From assembly GCF_000699445.3 (NCBI RefSeq), contig NC_067195.1, forward strand, positions 81,214,569-81,278,568: DNA of 64,000 nucleotides, in the 5' to 3' direction. The position numbers were made by a program, and so were the translations under genes. Shown here piece after piece: positions 37,259 to 48,984 of the stretch (within the stretch, counting starts at the first letter, position 1; each line of letters starts with the position of its first letter). Source of the DNA: Schistosoma haematobium (taxonomy: Eukaryota > Platyhelminthes > Trematoda > Strigeidida > Schistosomatidae). The notes beneath the pieces are model-generated. The model had not been told where the DNA came from. It searched no databases and worked only from the letters and a program-made list of their open reading frames with translations.

Positions 37259-37566
37259 CTGTAGTGAACAAGAACATCAGTAGGGACAATCAAATATATT
37301 TGACACAAAATTACAGAGCATCTCAATAAAATCTGAGAACTATATAGTAAATAGTTCATTTGCAAAATATCAATCCATCGTCTCAAAATTCACTGTTCCT
37401 TTTGTAAATATCAATCTATTATCTCAGATTTCATTGTTCATGTCTTTTCATATCAATTGCGTTCTGTTTTTGTTCTTTCTTTATTGATTTTCTACTGAAA
37501 TAAATTCTATGCCTGACCACCGTTATATACTACTTATATGGATATAAGCAACCCACACCACAGTGT
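37259..37566 (-). repeat. MITE-like family M, copy 9 (arm of inverted pair)
   Basis: It starts with TGTAGTGAACAAGAACATC and ends with AGCAACCCACACCACAGTG. It includes the same internal duplication as copy 8, which other copies lack. Confidence 0.8.
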
Positions 37567-37974
37567 TATTTAAAACATTCAGTTCTGTTAGTAATATTAG
37601 TATTAAACATTTCTGAAACTATGCAATCAGTATAGGTATGAATATACAATTCAATATATTGTAAACAACTGGTTAGTATTATTTTACCAAATAATAATCA
37701 TTTATTTAACTTATCACCAATATATCCGTTTTGAATAAAAGATTCAAGTGAGAGTATGACAAAAGCACTGTATAGTCCACTACTTCTTATCCACAATATG
37801 TGTGAATAAAACTAAACAAATTCATTTCTGGTTGAAAAGAATCAGCCAAAAGGTCACTGATATAATTATCTATATATAAATAATATTCTGAAAATTTTCT
37901 ATTGTTCTAAATATATATATTACTGAGTATAAAAATAAATAGCATTATTTATATAGAATAGATGAAATCTTCAA
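37567..37974. other. AT-rich sequence, no gene seen
   Basis: No assignment could be made. Confidence 0.5.
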
Positions 37975-38090
37975 CTGAATGTACCTACAGCAGACAGTTG
38001 ATATTCAATCTAGAATTCGGACCCAATACTGTCCGTTTCAAATATCAACGCGCTGTCCACATAGCCACTAAGTTTATATGAACTCAAAGT
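37975..38090 (-). repeat. Family A fragment
   Basis: TGTACCTACAGCAGACAGTT, then TCGGACCCAATACTGTCCGT and CGCGCTGTCCACATAGCCAC, the antisense tRNA-like body of family A without the ribozyme. Confidence 0.45.
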
Positions 38091-38489
38091 TATGCAACGG
38101 GTATGAATTTTAATTTAGTTTGTAATGGTTTGAATTAACGAGTTCCAAAAAGAATGAAACTCGTGTCCTAAATTTCATCTGTTCTGTATAACGATGTGTC
38201 ATAGAGAACATATCAAGTTAGTCTGTGAAGGATGAATATCTGTCAACTAGGACTAATCAAAATTTTATCAAAATATAATCCAATCAATCACAAATTAGGA
38301 AAATCATAAATTATAGTGATAATTCATCATACTAAATGCTCAAGCACTAACCAAATTTAATCGTCCATATTTTGATTAAAATAGTTAATTATGTAAGATA
38401 AACTTTAAGGATGCTTAAAATTGAGAAAAAAACATCGTTTTACAAATCTTATTTAAGACTCTTTATAAAATAAATACTCTTTTAGATAA
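38091..38489. other. AT-rich sequence, no gene seen
   Basis: No assignment could be made. Confidence 0.5.
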
Positions 38490-38745
38490 GATAGTGGTTG
38501 GAGGTAGTCAACAGGAAACCCTGGACATAGGTTTCGTGCTAATTCACACTCGTCAGCAAGGTGTATCTGTAATCTTGATGCTCCCTGACGAATTCGATCT
38601 CATCTCACCAAGCTTCACATTCAGAGATGTTACCAGGCCGCGATTTACGTCCTGTAGGACCCTTATCAGTTATGCATATACTTCACGATATCTGAATGGT
38701 TACCTAGATAGTATGTTTATTCTTTTTTGTTTAATCTGAATAATT
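38490..38745 (-). repeat. Hammerhead repeat family C, best copy
   Basis: It starts with GGTTGGAGGTAGTCAACAGG. The antisense hammerhead follows (38518-38562), then the antisense tRNA-like body (GATGCTCCCTGACGAATTCG, CGCGATTTACGTCCTG region). The + strand open frame across it is chance. Confidence 0.65.
38518..38562 (-). ncRNA. Hammerhead ribozyme, type C
   Basis: On the - strand: stem I 5' strand ACCTTG, CTGACGA, stem II GTGT/GCAC (one wobble), GAAAC, a short CTAT region in place of stem III, GTC, and stem I 3' strand CAGGGT. Stem I pairs over six positions with one G-T. Cleavage is predicted between 38524 and 38523. Stem III is weak in this copy. Confidence 0.7.
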
Positions 38746-38881
38746 GAAATTATTTGTAATATTTTGTTTGACTATTGTAGTGATTGAAATTTTTATTATC
38801 TGATCTATTGCTTTATCAAATTTTCAAGCAGGTTAATGCTTGCAATTTAAAATACCTCTCTTTAAGTTACATTTCACTTAA

Positions 38882-38924
<43 letters not shown>

Positions 38925-38929
38925 CAGGT

Positions 38930-39130
38930 TTAAAGTCAACAAGAATCAGTCAACATCGAGGTATACAGAGCAAGCCGTGAACCACATATGAAGAAATTCG
39001 AACACTTCACTTCTATCTGAAGTTTGTACTGAATATGTCATTCAGAAGAACGATCAAAGCCCCACGAATAAACCATCCAGCTCAAAGAAAAAAACTCCAT
39101 CAAAGTCTAATTACTTTATCCTTAGAAGTT
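38930..39130. repeat. Repeat family D
   Basis: It holds CACTTCTATCTGAAGTTTGT, TGTCATTCAGAAGAACGATC and AAACCATCCAGCTCA, the half-unit that is duplicated as an inverted pair at 61345-61560. It follows directly after an (AT)n run (38885-38922). Confidence 0.55.
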
Positions 39131-39489
39131 AGTTTCATTCATCGATGAATATTGTTCATTAAACATCCAAATAGTAAGTATTTTGAGGGGATTAGAACCA
39201 ATTTAGAGTTGATTAAAAGAATTCAGGTTACACTAAAAGAACTGTTTTATCCAATTATAAGACTCCACAGAAGTATATTCTGATGATTCTATTAGAAGTC
39301 GAATTGACCGCCTTCAGGCCTCACAGTTACTTTTAGATTACTGATTCAGAATGTAGTGATCAGTGTTTTTAAATTTAGCCGACACGATGTCATCACATAA
39401 ATTTTAATTAGAATATGCCAAAACCTGTAGAATCGATTAAATATACACGTAGGACATTCGTGTTTCGTTAAGTAGATCTTACAGTAAGT

Positions 39490-39990
39490 GTGTGATAGTC
39501 AGGAAGCAAACATGGACATAGGTTTCGTGCTAACAGATACTCGTAAGCAAGGCGTACTTGTAGTTCTAAGGCGATTAATACTCTCAGTTGGATTTAAATC
39601 CTAATTACCCAGGCCTGCAATTTGGGAAGTAGATGCTATCCATTCCACTGACCTATCATAAGACTATAATATTTACATTGACTGACAACTTAGTTGTAAA
39701 CAGTAGTCCGTTTTACTAGTACTCCTGGAAGTCAGTTGCTTCCCAAACATTTTGGTAGCAAAGTCTGTAACTGTGAAACCGGGCATCAAGAATTTATATC
39801 CATCAATGGCTAGCAAGTTTCATGAAGATTGCAGATATTCCTTGGTGACGCTGACCAAATAACACGAAACCTAAGTCCAGAGTTTTCTGTTAAATACATT
39901 CAACCAATTCACATCTCAACATAGTGCATGAGATGTCCAATCATTTAGACTATTGGCTACACTACAGCTTGATGCATCAAGTTCAATCTG
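39490..39990. repeat. Family C, decayed inverted pair
   Basis: The antisense part at 39520-39580 has TAGGTTTCGTGCTAACAGAT and GTAAGCAAGGCGTACTTG. The sense part at 39836-39890 has GCTGACCAAATAACACGAAA then CCTAAGTCCAGAGTTTTC. The body ATCTCAACATAGTGCATGAG follows. Neither core is complete. Confidence 0.6.
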
Positions 39991-40149
39991 ATCTAGAAAC
40001 TACACAAAAGTAAAACAGGTAACTACTCCGTGAATATTCGAGCAATTAGTCATAATTCTTTTAGGACGTACACTCTTTTTAGCTGCATATATCTTAGTTT
40101 ATACCGTTAATGTTCTTTATAGAATAAGTATGATTAACTATTTAATAAG

Positions 40150-40365
40150 TTTAACATTAACACCGTTGGGTGCCGGCTGGTTCAGTGGTATAGAGGTTAA
40201 ACGTTCGCGCGAGAAACCGACAGTTCCTGGATTCGAATCCCACGGGGTGCGATCGTGGATGTACACTGCTGAGGAGTCCCACAATAAGACGAAACAGCCG
40301 TCCAGTTCTTTCAGGTTTTCTATGATGGTCTAGCTTCCATTGACTCATAATCTTAACTATTAAAT
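40150..40365 (+). repeat. Hammerhead repeat family B
   Basis: ACATTAACACCGTTGGGTGC, A box TGGTTCAGTGG, B box GGATTCGAATCC, then a ribozyme block with intact CTGAGGA and GAAAC, but stem II GTCC/AGAC and stem I ACTG/CAGT are shortened. Activity is doubtful. Confidence 0.75.
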
Positions 40366-41079
40366 TAATATAAATTATTTTTAATGATTCGATGGGTTAA
40401 ATATATTTACTAGAATTTATAAATAAAATATACTAAAATAATTTCTTCTTGTAATTCAACATGGTATTGACTAATTTATGTTTAATCACTTGATCATATG
40501 ACTTTAAGTCATGTTTTTTGGCAAATTGAACCGATTCCACTGTCTAGTATCATCTTAATCTAAATTAATTTTGACATTATTGAGTAAACCAATTAATTCT
40601 TATATCGTAATGTTAACTTTAAAAACAAAGTTTAATTGCCAAAATTTAAGGATAACAATGCTTTATCTAACTCAGATGAAGTTGATTTGAAATGATTATG
40701 GTGTGTTCATCTAGTGCATTTCAAATATTATAACCATTACTTAGAGTTGATCATCATGCTCCGCTATTATGTGAAGATATACCGTTGAAGGTTAGACTAC
40801 AAATTATGAATAAACCAATGAAATTAAAAAGATAGCAAGTCTGGGATTTTTTGTGAGAAATTCATCCATTCACTTGATTAAATAGCATCTGAGAATTATA
40901 GTCGATGTCGGTTTGTGAAGTAAACCCTAACTTTAATTCCTAACCCTAAATTCTATTTCTTAATCTTCATTATAATTCCTTATATTAAGTTATAACTCTT
41001 TTTTGATAATAGTAAATGAATTGTCTCAAGTTTACTGTAGCATTGCTCAATAGTTGTCTATAAATTATAATCTTACCCC
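40366..41079. other. AT-rich sequence, no gene seen
   Basis: A few CCTAACCCTAAA-like words at 40925-40965 are too short and irregular to call telomeric. Confidence 0.5.
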
Positions 41080-41372
41080 ATTGAAACATTTCATAGAATT
41101 AATTGTGAAATAAGTTTTAAAACTTTTATACATTTCTCATGTCCCTTTTTACCTCTTTCCAAATTTATTTCACTGGATCATACTCCTTGAATAACATCTT
41201 CATACCCTAATCTTTCCGATTACTGCTTATACTATTACTACCTCAACCACTACGGGATTTAAATCGACAACTACATCTCTGTGCTAATGTGGTGTGGCAA
41301 CTCGAACTGATGTACGTACGTACGAAGTTCTACGTCGTTACTGACTGATTGACTGACTGTTCACATTATGAA
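41080..41372 (+). mobile_element. Non-LTR retrotransposon 3' end
   Basis: Homologous to the 3' untranslated part of the element at 32557-33142 (GTGGTGTGGCAACTCGAACT against the blocks there). It ends in ACTGACTGATTGACTGACTG. No coding part remains. The left boundary is approximate. Confidence 0.6.
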
Positions 41373-41624
41373 ATTACTCTTGATAATCTATGATTGACAT
41401 TCAAAGCCAATAGTAACAAGATTATATTGTATTCTTTCGATGTTCTATCATATCCATCTCATATTTTCTTAAAATTATCTTCATTGAATTGACACATAAA
41501 TATGTTTGATTCATGAGTCGATCTAAGCTACTATGAATAACTAGCTAAGTTGATTTTATTCAAAGTGGAAACTGATATAATTTATTAAAAATCATTTACA
41601 TAATCATCGTAATAATAAGCCATA

Positions 41625-41770
41625 ATTGGTCGTGGATGCTCACTGCTGAGGAGTCCCACAATAGGAAGAAACGGTCGTCCAGTGCTTCCAGGTTTTCTAT
41701 GGTGGTCTAGCTTCAACTGACTCATGATCTTAACCATTGAAATTACTATAATATCCACAAAACCCATCTG
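41625..41770 (+). repeat. Family B 3' part with terminal repeat
   Basis: It starts inside the unit just before the ribozyme (GTCGTGGATGCTCACTG). CTGAGGA and GAAAC are intact, stem I TCACTG/CAGTGC is good over five pairs, and stem II ends GGAA in place of GGAC. It ends with CCACAAAACCCATCTGATAT, the family's terminal repeat. Confidence 0.7.
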
Positions 41771-42241
41771 ATATCAAATTGAATTAGTTAATATGATTTA
41801 GTATCTTTGTTTTAGTTTCTCAGTTTATTTTTTAATTCATTTTAATCATAAGCATTAGATCACTAACAGTTAGTGATTATTGGCGACTTGTTTCTATACA
41901 ATATTATTGGTTGACCTTAAAAGTGTTTTCTGAGAATCCCCGTATAATTTTTTTTTTTTCTTTTTTTTACACAAAAAAAGTCATATTTGTGCTTACATAA
42001 ACAGTGCTACGTTTAAGTACATGAATATGTATATCACATACCATACATAGATATGTATACGAATCTTATTCATGTACAAGTATTGAGCTTTCTCTACTCG
42101 TCATAAAATATCAAAGATGAATATAACACAAATAACTCAAATCACAATTTGTACGCATTAATGGATAGGTGAAATGAAGCAATACTACTCAATTACATAT
42201 TTCACAAGGGTACACATAGTTGTATATATGTATGCATACAA

Positions 42242-42295
<54 letters not shown>

Positions 42296-42721
42296 AAAGA
42301 CTCCTACCACTATAATTGAATGAACACAAATAATTATTATTGACTTGTCTCATTGAATCAATGTTGTAAGAGAACTATAAAACAGAAAAATCAATAAGTA
42401 GGTTTTATTGGATGATGATCCGTAGGTTAAGTTTACCTTGATTCTTGAATCAAAATACAATTATTCAATATACAATATCTTACATAGCTTATTTTGAGAC
42501 TGAACATACAGTTTTTATATTCAATTATTATTGTATAAATAGTAGTATCTATAATAGATCTTTTACAATATATAAGTTATAATTGTTGGATTCTTGACAT
42601 CATTTAGATTGAACTGTTGAGAATGATATCAGATAATACAGTAAGAATTATTAAATATTGAGAAGAGAATGGGAATGTACTTTATATATGGTCATACATA
42701 TACACAAATAAATGGGTGTAA
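41771..42721. other. AT-rich sequence with a long TA microsatellite
   Basis: (TA)n at about 42245-42292. No genes were seen. Confidence 0.5.
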
Positions 42722-42945
42722 TAATTTTATTTAATTATTTAAATACATAAACATGGGTACAAAAAAGCATCAAATAGATATGCGTCACATAAAGCATTCG
42801 ATTTGTGTGAGGGATAAGATACTGCCCGGGTGCCCAGACCGAACCAGGTGGTTTTCTTAGGGGGCCACACCCAGAGCCTTTGACCTAAAGGTCTAATCCA
42901 CAAGGCAGTGGAGCGACGTCAGAAGATGTAGTCTCATGGTAGCCG
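42722..42945 (-). mobile_element. Non-LTR retrotransposon 3' end
   Basis: Same family as 1-390 and as the tail at 13.85 kb. GC-rich 3' sequence is followed (on the - strand) by CGCATATCTATTTGATGC, TACCCATGTTTATG and an A/T-rich terminus. Confidence 0.6.
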
Positions 42946-43189
42946 GTGACCAACGGAAATCGATCACTTGACTATAATCCTTTTCATACTTTCTAGCCAT
43001 TAGTACAAAGCAAATTCAATCGACCAAGTTGTAATGTGTTGATTAAGCAAAGAGATGTGAAACCACCATACATTTATTTTGTATTAGATGTTTGAAGTAA
43101 ATGTCCTGAGTGATATTTTGACCTTATGATACAGAGTGTTGTAAATATTGTTGAATCTGAAGTTTCATATCATGAAATCATAATCATTG

Positions 43190-43690
43190 TAAACTACAGA
43201 GGGAGTGGAAATTCATTTCATTCTAGTATGAGACATCTCTAGTGCTCAATCATGATTCTGGAAGGAATCAACGCTCAGTTGATCCAGTCCTCCTGATGAA
43301 TGTATTGCTTTTAGACCACTGAAATAATATCCATACTCTTTGGTTAGATTTCATATTTAACAGCATTGAATAACCTTTGTTAGACAATCACTAAAAACTA
43401 GGAAGCTTTGGACAACTGTTTCATCATAAAATGGGATTCCTCAGCAGTGTGTATCTAAAATCTTACCGAACATCCGGCTTAATGCCTTTAGGCATTGATG
43501 CGAGCTCTGTGAACTATTCGATGCTTAAATGATGGTCTCAAGACCAACTACTGTAAACTAGCTCTAAAAGTCCTATGCTCGAGACCTGACTGTGTTGTGA
43601 ATACAAACTTCTGATGAGTCTCACACTAGACCAAAACAACTATCCAGTACTTCTTGATTTCAAGAGTATTTTGTTAAACCTAGTTCGCAA
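43190..43690. repeat. Family B, very decayed copies
   Basis: The antisense blocks TTCATTCTAGTATGAGAC and TTGGACAACTGTTTCATCA, with ATTCCTCAGCAGTGTG, are followed on the + strand by CTTCTGATGAGTCTCACACT and AACTATCCAGTACTTC. None is functional. Confidence 0.5.
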
Positions 43691-44254
43691 TGTGAACTTT
43701 GAGAGATTTATTAATTTGAGTTTATACTATACTAATCAACCGTGAGTTCAATTAACTCATAGTTTAATCAATATATTATCATCCATTACTATGAAATTAA
43801 CGAAATATAATATTATACTTTGATCAAAAATAAAGTTGCTTAGATTCGGTTGTCTAATTTATGTATATCTGTTTATCTATCTTCCTACTTACATCAAATT
43901 GTATATGTCTGTGTGTAAGTCCAGCAACTTATAATGAAGCGCAATACTTAGATATTTGTTATAACTCATTAGAAACTAGATTATAAATTGGCCAGTTGAA
44001 TATGATGCCAATAAAACGCAGATGACCTAATTATAATTAAGTAAATAGTAATTTTGTCAAAATTTTTTATTACGATACCTCTAGTTACAAAAAAGATAAG
44101 ATCTACAACTCCAACACTGATTATCATGAATGTTGTTTATTTCTTGTTTATTCAGTTGGGTCGGAAGTATTTGGCTTTTCAAATTTGACGTTAATTAACT
44201 TGCGCTAGAGTAACAACTTCTTATGATAAACTAATCTTAATATATTTTAACAGC
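43691..44254. other. AT-rich sequence, no gene seen
   Basis: No assignment could be made. Confidence 0.5.
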
Positions 44255-44450
44255 TGAATTCATGAGTTGATTTAAGCTAGATCACCATTGAGGAACTGAA
44301 GGCACTTGACGATCGTTTCATCCCAGTATGGGACTCCCCAGCAGTGCACATCCATGATCCTATGTGCTTGACTCAAATCCAACACCTTCGGTCTCGTACG
44401 AGAGAGCTTAGAATCTAGACCATCGAACCGGTATTCATGTATATTGGTTA
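44255..44450 (-). repeat. Hammerhead repeat family B, decayed
   Basis: Tail CATGAGTTGATTTAAGC, antisense core CGTTTCATCCCAGTATGGGA and CTCCCCAGCAG, then an antisense body ending near ACCATCGAACCGGTATT. Confidence 0.65.
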
Positions 44451-44454
44451 TTCA

Positions 44455-44945
44455 AATCTCATAAAAATTTGATCTATCTTCTTTGGCATATATGTATCTT
44501 GTAAAGAATGTCTCAATATTGACATTAAGTTACAAGCAACTTAAGCAGAGATAGAATGTGCCTAACAGTGGAATCCATGATGCACATTTTGTTCTATTTG
44601 GTATTTGCAAGTTGGATGCACCTTTATCCTAGATTTAATCTTCACTACGAGACTCGAACGCCATCTCGTTATTTATTTACACCTGAGTTCAGTCAGCAAC
44701 TGGCTTGTGCAATGGAGTGACTTTTAATTCATATATCTTGGTTGTTAAGATCTTCCCATAATTGTTTTGGACTGTAATTGATCCTCACTGCACAAGCCAG
44801 TAGCTATTTGTATTCAGTAGCTTAGTAGAAAACGTGATAGCGTTGGAAGTGAACGGTACTGCGTTCGACTATAGGAGTGAACATTAACTCTGAAATGAAT
44901 GCATGTCCAGTACATTGCTAACAACCATCCATCTCTGATTATAAT
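44455..44945. repeat. Family A, decayed inverted pair with hairpin centre
   Basis: The left unit is antisense (GTGGAATCCATGATGCAC, ATTTGCAAGTTGGATGCACC). The right unit is sense. The centre repeats AACTGGCTTGTGCAATGGAG against CACTGCACAAGCCAGTAGC, so the pair is a large imperfect palindrome. Confidence 0.6.
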
Positions 44946-45204
44946 CACTGTTTATTAATTTATTTACTTTCATTTCTCTGTTATATAAAATACTTCGACA
45001 TGTAGAAAAAACACATGGTGATATTATTTAAAGTGTCAATCACAGTTAAATACATCACACTTTTTAAATCCATTCCGTCTATTGATTATATCATGCAAAT
45101 ATATTATGATCTAGATGTCGATGTAAGAAAAATGACTGTTTATTGAATTAGTCATTCAGATTTAAAAATTATGACACTGATCAATAAAACCGAGTTGATT
45201 GAAA

Positions 45205-45855
45205 TCATGAATCGGTTGATTTTAGACCACCAATGAAAATCTGGAAGCACTGGACGGTCGATTGGTCCTAGTATGGAACTCCTCAGAAGCTTAGATTAAA
45301 TGGTGGTTGGAGGTAGTCGACAGAAAACCCGGATCCAATTGTTTCCTGTCAACTACCTCCAACCACCGTCTAATCTCAACATAGTGCACGCAGTGTCGAG
45401 TTACCTAGACTGGTGGCCACATTGCAACATGGTCGATAGAGTTCAATCTGCACTAATAAGGACTTGACACACATGAAATTGATCACTACCCGGTAACCAA
45501 TCAATTGTGACTCCTCAGCAGTGCGCATCTACGATCCCACATACGAGGTTCTAACCCAAGTCCTTTGTTCTCACGCGCGAACGCCTAACCTCCAGATCAC
45601 TGGGCCGGCATCCAACATTGCTAATCCACGAAACTGTGTGACCATCTTCTATTGTCTGAGGTAGATACCTGTATCTACCTGACACTGATTAGCTCCACTG
45701 ATAACTATCATGTACTCACTAGTGAGTAGCTTCATGAGGGAATTCTAAAAGTTCTAGTGAGAAACCGTTACCAGGTTTTCAATGGTAGTCTAACGTCAAT
45801 CAATTCATGATCTTAATCAAAAACATAACAATCTCTACAACTCCATACTGATGAG
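45205..45855. repeat. Family B inverted pair interrupted by a family C insertion
   Basis: Left unit antisense from CATGAATCGGTTGATTTTAG; insertion at 45287-45509; then the rest of the antisense unit with B box (antisense, GTTCTAACCC) and body. At ACTCACTAGTGAGTAGCTT the orientation flips into a short sense part. The right end TCTCTACAACTCCATACTG is the complement of the left end of the copies at 5510 and 48985, so it marks the true outer end of a B pair. Confidence 0.7.
45287..45509. mobile_element. Family C element inserted with 9-bp target duplication
   Basis: Flanked by ACTCCTCAG (45278-45286 and 45510-45518). The insert starts with a foldback: GGTGGTTGGAGGTAGTCGAC faces its reverse complement TCAACTACCTCCAACCACC 30 bp later. 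It continues with ATCTCAACATAGTGCACG and ends at ACCAATCAATTGTG. The hammerhead is missing. Confidence 0.7.
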
Positions 45856-46589
45856 AACAATATTGATTCATTGTTAAATCAGTAATGGACTACTGATCAC
45901 TTGTCTTCGGTCGTTGATATACAAAACAGTGAGAAAAAGTTCCTTTCGGTTTTATTTCTTCTAATAATAAATATTTGCTATCAAATTCAGTGATGAAAAA
46001 AATGTACATGTTCAAGAAGACTTAACTTATTTTTAAAATTAGAGCTACTAAGTCAGTTGTTATTGACATGTACACAAATTGTATTTTAAAAAAGAGCGCA
46101 TCTTTGAAATGTAAGTATTTACCAGATAAATTATTTAATGTATATCTTATCTTTATTATTCTAACTTCCTTCTCTCTCTCTCTCTCCCTCATTCCCTTGA
46201 TTTGTCTCTCAAAATTTCTTCATCTTTCTTGCACTGTAAATTGCTAATAGTGTCATAATATGAAATCATCTAGGGAGAAAGAGGGAGAGAGAGTAAGAGA
46301 GAAAGAGACAGTTTGCGAACCGCAGATTTTTGTTTATTGTATGTTCCGTCAATATTTATAACTGAACATTTGAAAAAAGTATTAATTAATGAGCAATCAA
46401 TAATCTAATCTGGTTAATTTAATGATAATGATTATATTGCCTCAGTTTTTAGTGAAACAGATACACTGAAACCTGTATGTGCATTATTATAAATAAATAA
46501 ATGAAAGTACACTTAATGGATATGTATATATAACTATGATACCATAGACAACCATATATTAACTTCCCTCAAGTCAATTCATTTTTCAT

Positions 46590-46910
46590 TGTTTGTTTGA
46601 ATCTTCCCATTAATGTTTAGGATTGTAATTGATCAGTCTCTTATTGGCATATGTGCATCCTGTACGGATTGCCTCAATATTACTTTCAGTCACAAGCATT
46701 ATAAGCATAGATAGATGGTGGCTAGCAATGAAATCCACGACTCGCGTTTCATCCTATTTGGGACTCGTCATCTGGATGTACCTGCATCCGAGAATTGGTG
46801 TTCACTTCAGGACTCAAACCTAGTACCATTCGCTTCAAACCCCGTCAAGCTATTCACTTAGATATTGAGTCTTGATAACCAAGCGCTTCCTGGCTTCCAC
46901 TACTAGCCAC
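46590..46910 (-). repeat. Hammerhead repeat family A, near full - strand copy
   Basis: Tail (GAATCTTCCCATTAATG, GGCATATGTGCATCC), antisense ribozyme at about 46730-46778 and antisense tRNA-like body. The core reads CTAGATGACGAG-like on the - strand, with ATGAAAC for ACGAAAC, so cleavage is doubtful. Confidence 0.7.
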
Positions 46911-47559
46911 CATCTATCTTTCGTCAAGTATTTTATCTATAAAATAAAAGTCAAATTACAATGTTATTAAGATGATGAAATATTTAACTGGTGTCCCCCC
47001 ACCGAACCATATTAGAATGTAGTTCAAACGATTAGACAGTTGGATTATCTCATTTGTTTTTAAATTAAATTATACACTTTTATTTTGTAATTAAAACAAT
47101 GTTATGATTGAAATGAGTGTATTTGATAATACTTTATTACTTCTGACATGGTACTGATCAAAATCAACTATATCATCAAACTAGATTAATTAGAGTTGAG
47201 AGGTAGCTGGTAACAAGGATATTTGTTATTTTGTATACTTACTTGTTCACAGTCAGTTTGAAATAAAATGGAAAACCCTAAGTTAACATTCGCTCGGAAA
47301 GAAGTTATAAATAGGTTAATATCTGTCATTACAGCTTTATCGGCTGGTGGAAAAAATTGGAAACTTGAGTCAATCAACATTCTAGAAAATGTAACTAACC
47401 TTACTGTCGTTTGCTCTTAGACTAAATGGATGGTATCATTTTCATAGATAACAAGGATCGATATCATTTCTGAATGTAATATAAGCTGACGTAATTGAGA
47501 CAGTTACACAACAGTTGGAAGGATTCAAATAGATTTCGATAATTATTCAAAAACATTAC
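46911..47559. other. Unassigned region with a possible small exon
   Basis: On the - strand 47230-47390 is open and is bounded by TTTTCTAG at one side and GTAAGTATAC at the other, as a real exon would be. The + strand also has a 50-codon frame from 47268 (MENPKLTFARKEV...). The two readings overlap and cannot both be coding. Neither matches a family I know. Confidence 0.25.
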
Positions 47560-48770
47560 CAATGAGCTAGCAGCAAAATCCGATTTAGAGCCTTCACGTG
47601 GCGCTCCTAGGTAGTAAGGGCAACGTTGCTAGCTAACTTTGGCGGTCGACGAGACTGGATCAAACCATCACTCTGCTTTGAATAAAATCAACTGCGTTCC
47701 GATTCCAGGGCCCACTAAAATCTTGAGAGCTGTTAGGTACATACGGTTATGTATATGACTTGTATAGGTTTCGACATGTGTAGTTCATGTATTCAGGTGT
47801 ATGCAAAGGGTATATGTGTGAGTTAGTACAAGAAACGTAAGCTGAAAAATGTCTGCCCTATGTCTGATAAAATCAGTGGCCTAATTCTTTGGGTCGAAGG
47901 CATATTAAGAGAATATGGTAGCAAATATTGAGGAGGTGAGACCCTCCCTAAAAGTTTTTGTACTTATGTGTATGTCATAAAGCGCTGGGGTGAAAGTCTG
48001 CATAAAAGTAATGTGCATTTAATGCATAGGTGGTGGTCAGCTTTAGCAATTATGTTCAAAGGGTACGGTGGCCATCTTTCTTACTACATGGGCAAATATT
48101 CCTGAATATGTAGTAAACGAAAACTGAGGTGTGGGAACCAATATGTTGTTTAATACGAAATTACGTAGTTCGTTTATAAAATATGAAAATCACATCTTCC
48201 ATCTGTTATCTTCTACATACTTCATGATTCTTTCAATTCTCTTTTGATTGCAGTTTCTCTCTGTTTCCCATTCTGTTGTCTTCAATTCAGTCTTCTACTG
48301 ACAGGCATTCAACTTCCGACTGGTGCTTCATATTACTTATATATTTCACCATAAGTAACTTACACCGTATATGTATACTATAGGACGCATGAGTGTTATC
48401 GATGTGCATGTAACGTATACTTGCTCACAGGGTTAGTATACCTATGTGTATGCCAAGGAATGTATCGGTGAAAACGTACGTGCTATCTGTATACATATAG
48501 AATAAAATTATCACTAATGCGACACCCACGCGCAAATACCTGAGGAAACGATTCCTTCACGGAAGTACATCCACGTGGTAGATTTCTGAGCCTTGCTGAG
48601 CACAAACTATCTCTAGAAAAGTCGATCAGCTTCACTGTATAAGGACTGATCAACTTTAACACAGCCGGAACACTATACCATTTAGCTACATAGACCTATG
48701 TATACTCCATCCCCGCTGAGGAGAACCGACGAAGACAAAATCTAAATCTCTAATTCCCCGACCCATTATT
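47560..48770. other. Less AT-rich island of unknown origin
   Basis: Higher GC and no microsatellites, with words such as CACGTGGCGCTCCTAGG and GGTCGACGAGACTGG. It carries family M copy 10 in the middle (48121-48372). No long open frame. It may be an old element or a decayed gene. Confidence 0.3.
48121..48372 (-). repeat. MITE-like family M, copy 10
   Basis: It starts with AAACGAAAACTGAGGTGTG and ends with ACCATAAGTAACTTACACCG. Inserted within the GC-richer island. Confidence 0.6.
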
Positions 48771-48984
48771 TATATCCATCTAAAATTAAACAAAGCAGAC
48801 TGTAATTTAAACTCATTTAGTTTGGTGGCTGATCTACACAAATAAATAAATATAAGAAGTATTCTTTGTTTTTATTAATTAATTCTTTAACTAAACCTTA
48901 TCATTTATTATCACTGATCATACTGCAATATCTTCTAACAGTTTTGTTTATTATTATAATTTATAGATATATTAATAAAGTACT

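Noticed and set aside
40921..40965. Interstitial telomeric repeat (CCCTAA-like words)
   Set aside because: Only a few irregular words, with no tandem array.
46165..46312. TC tract facing a GA tract as a regulatory hairpin
   Set aside because: Both are low-complexity runs common in this genome. Pairing follows from composition.
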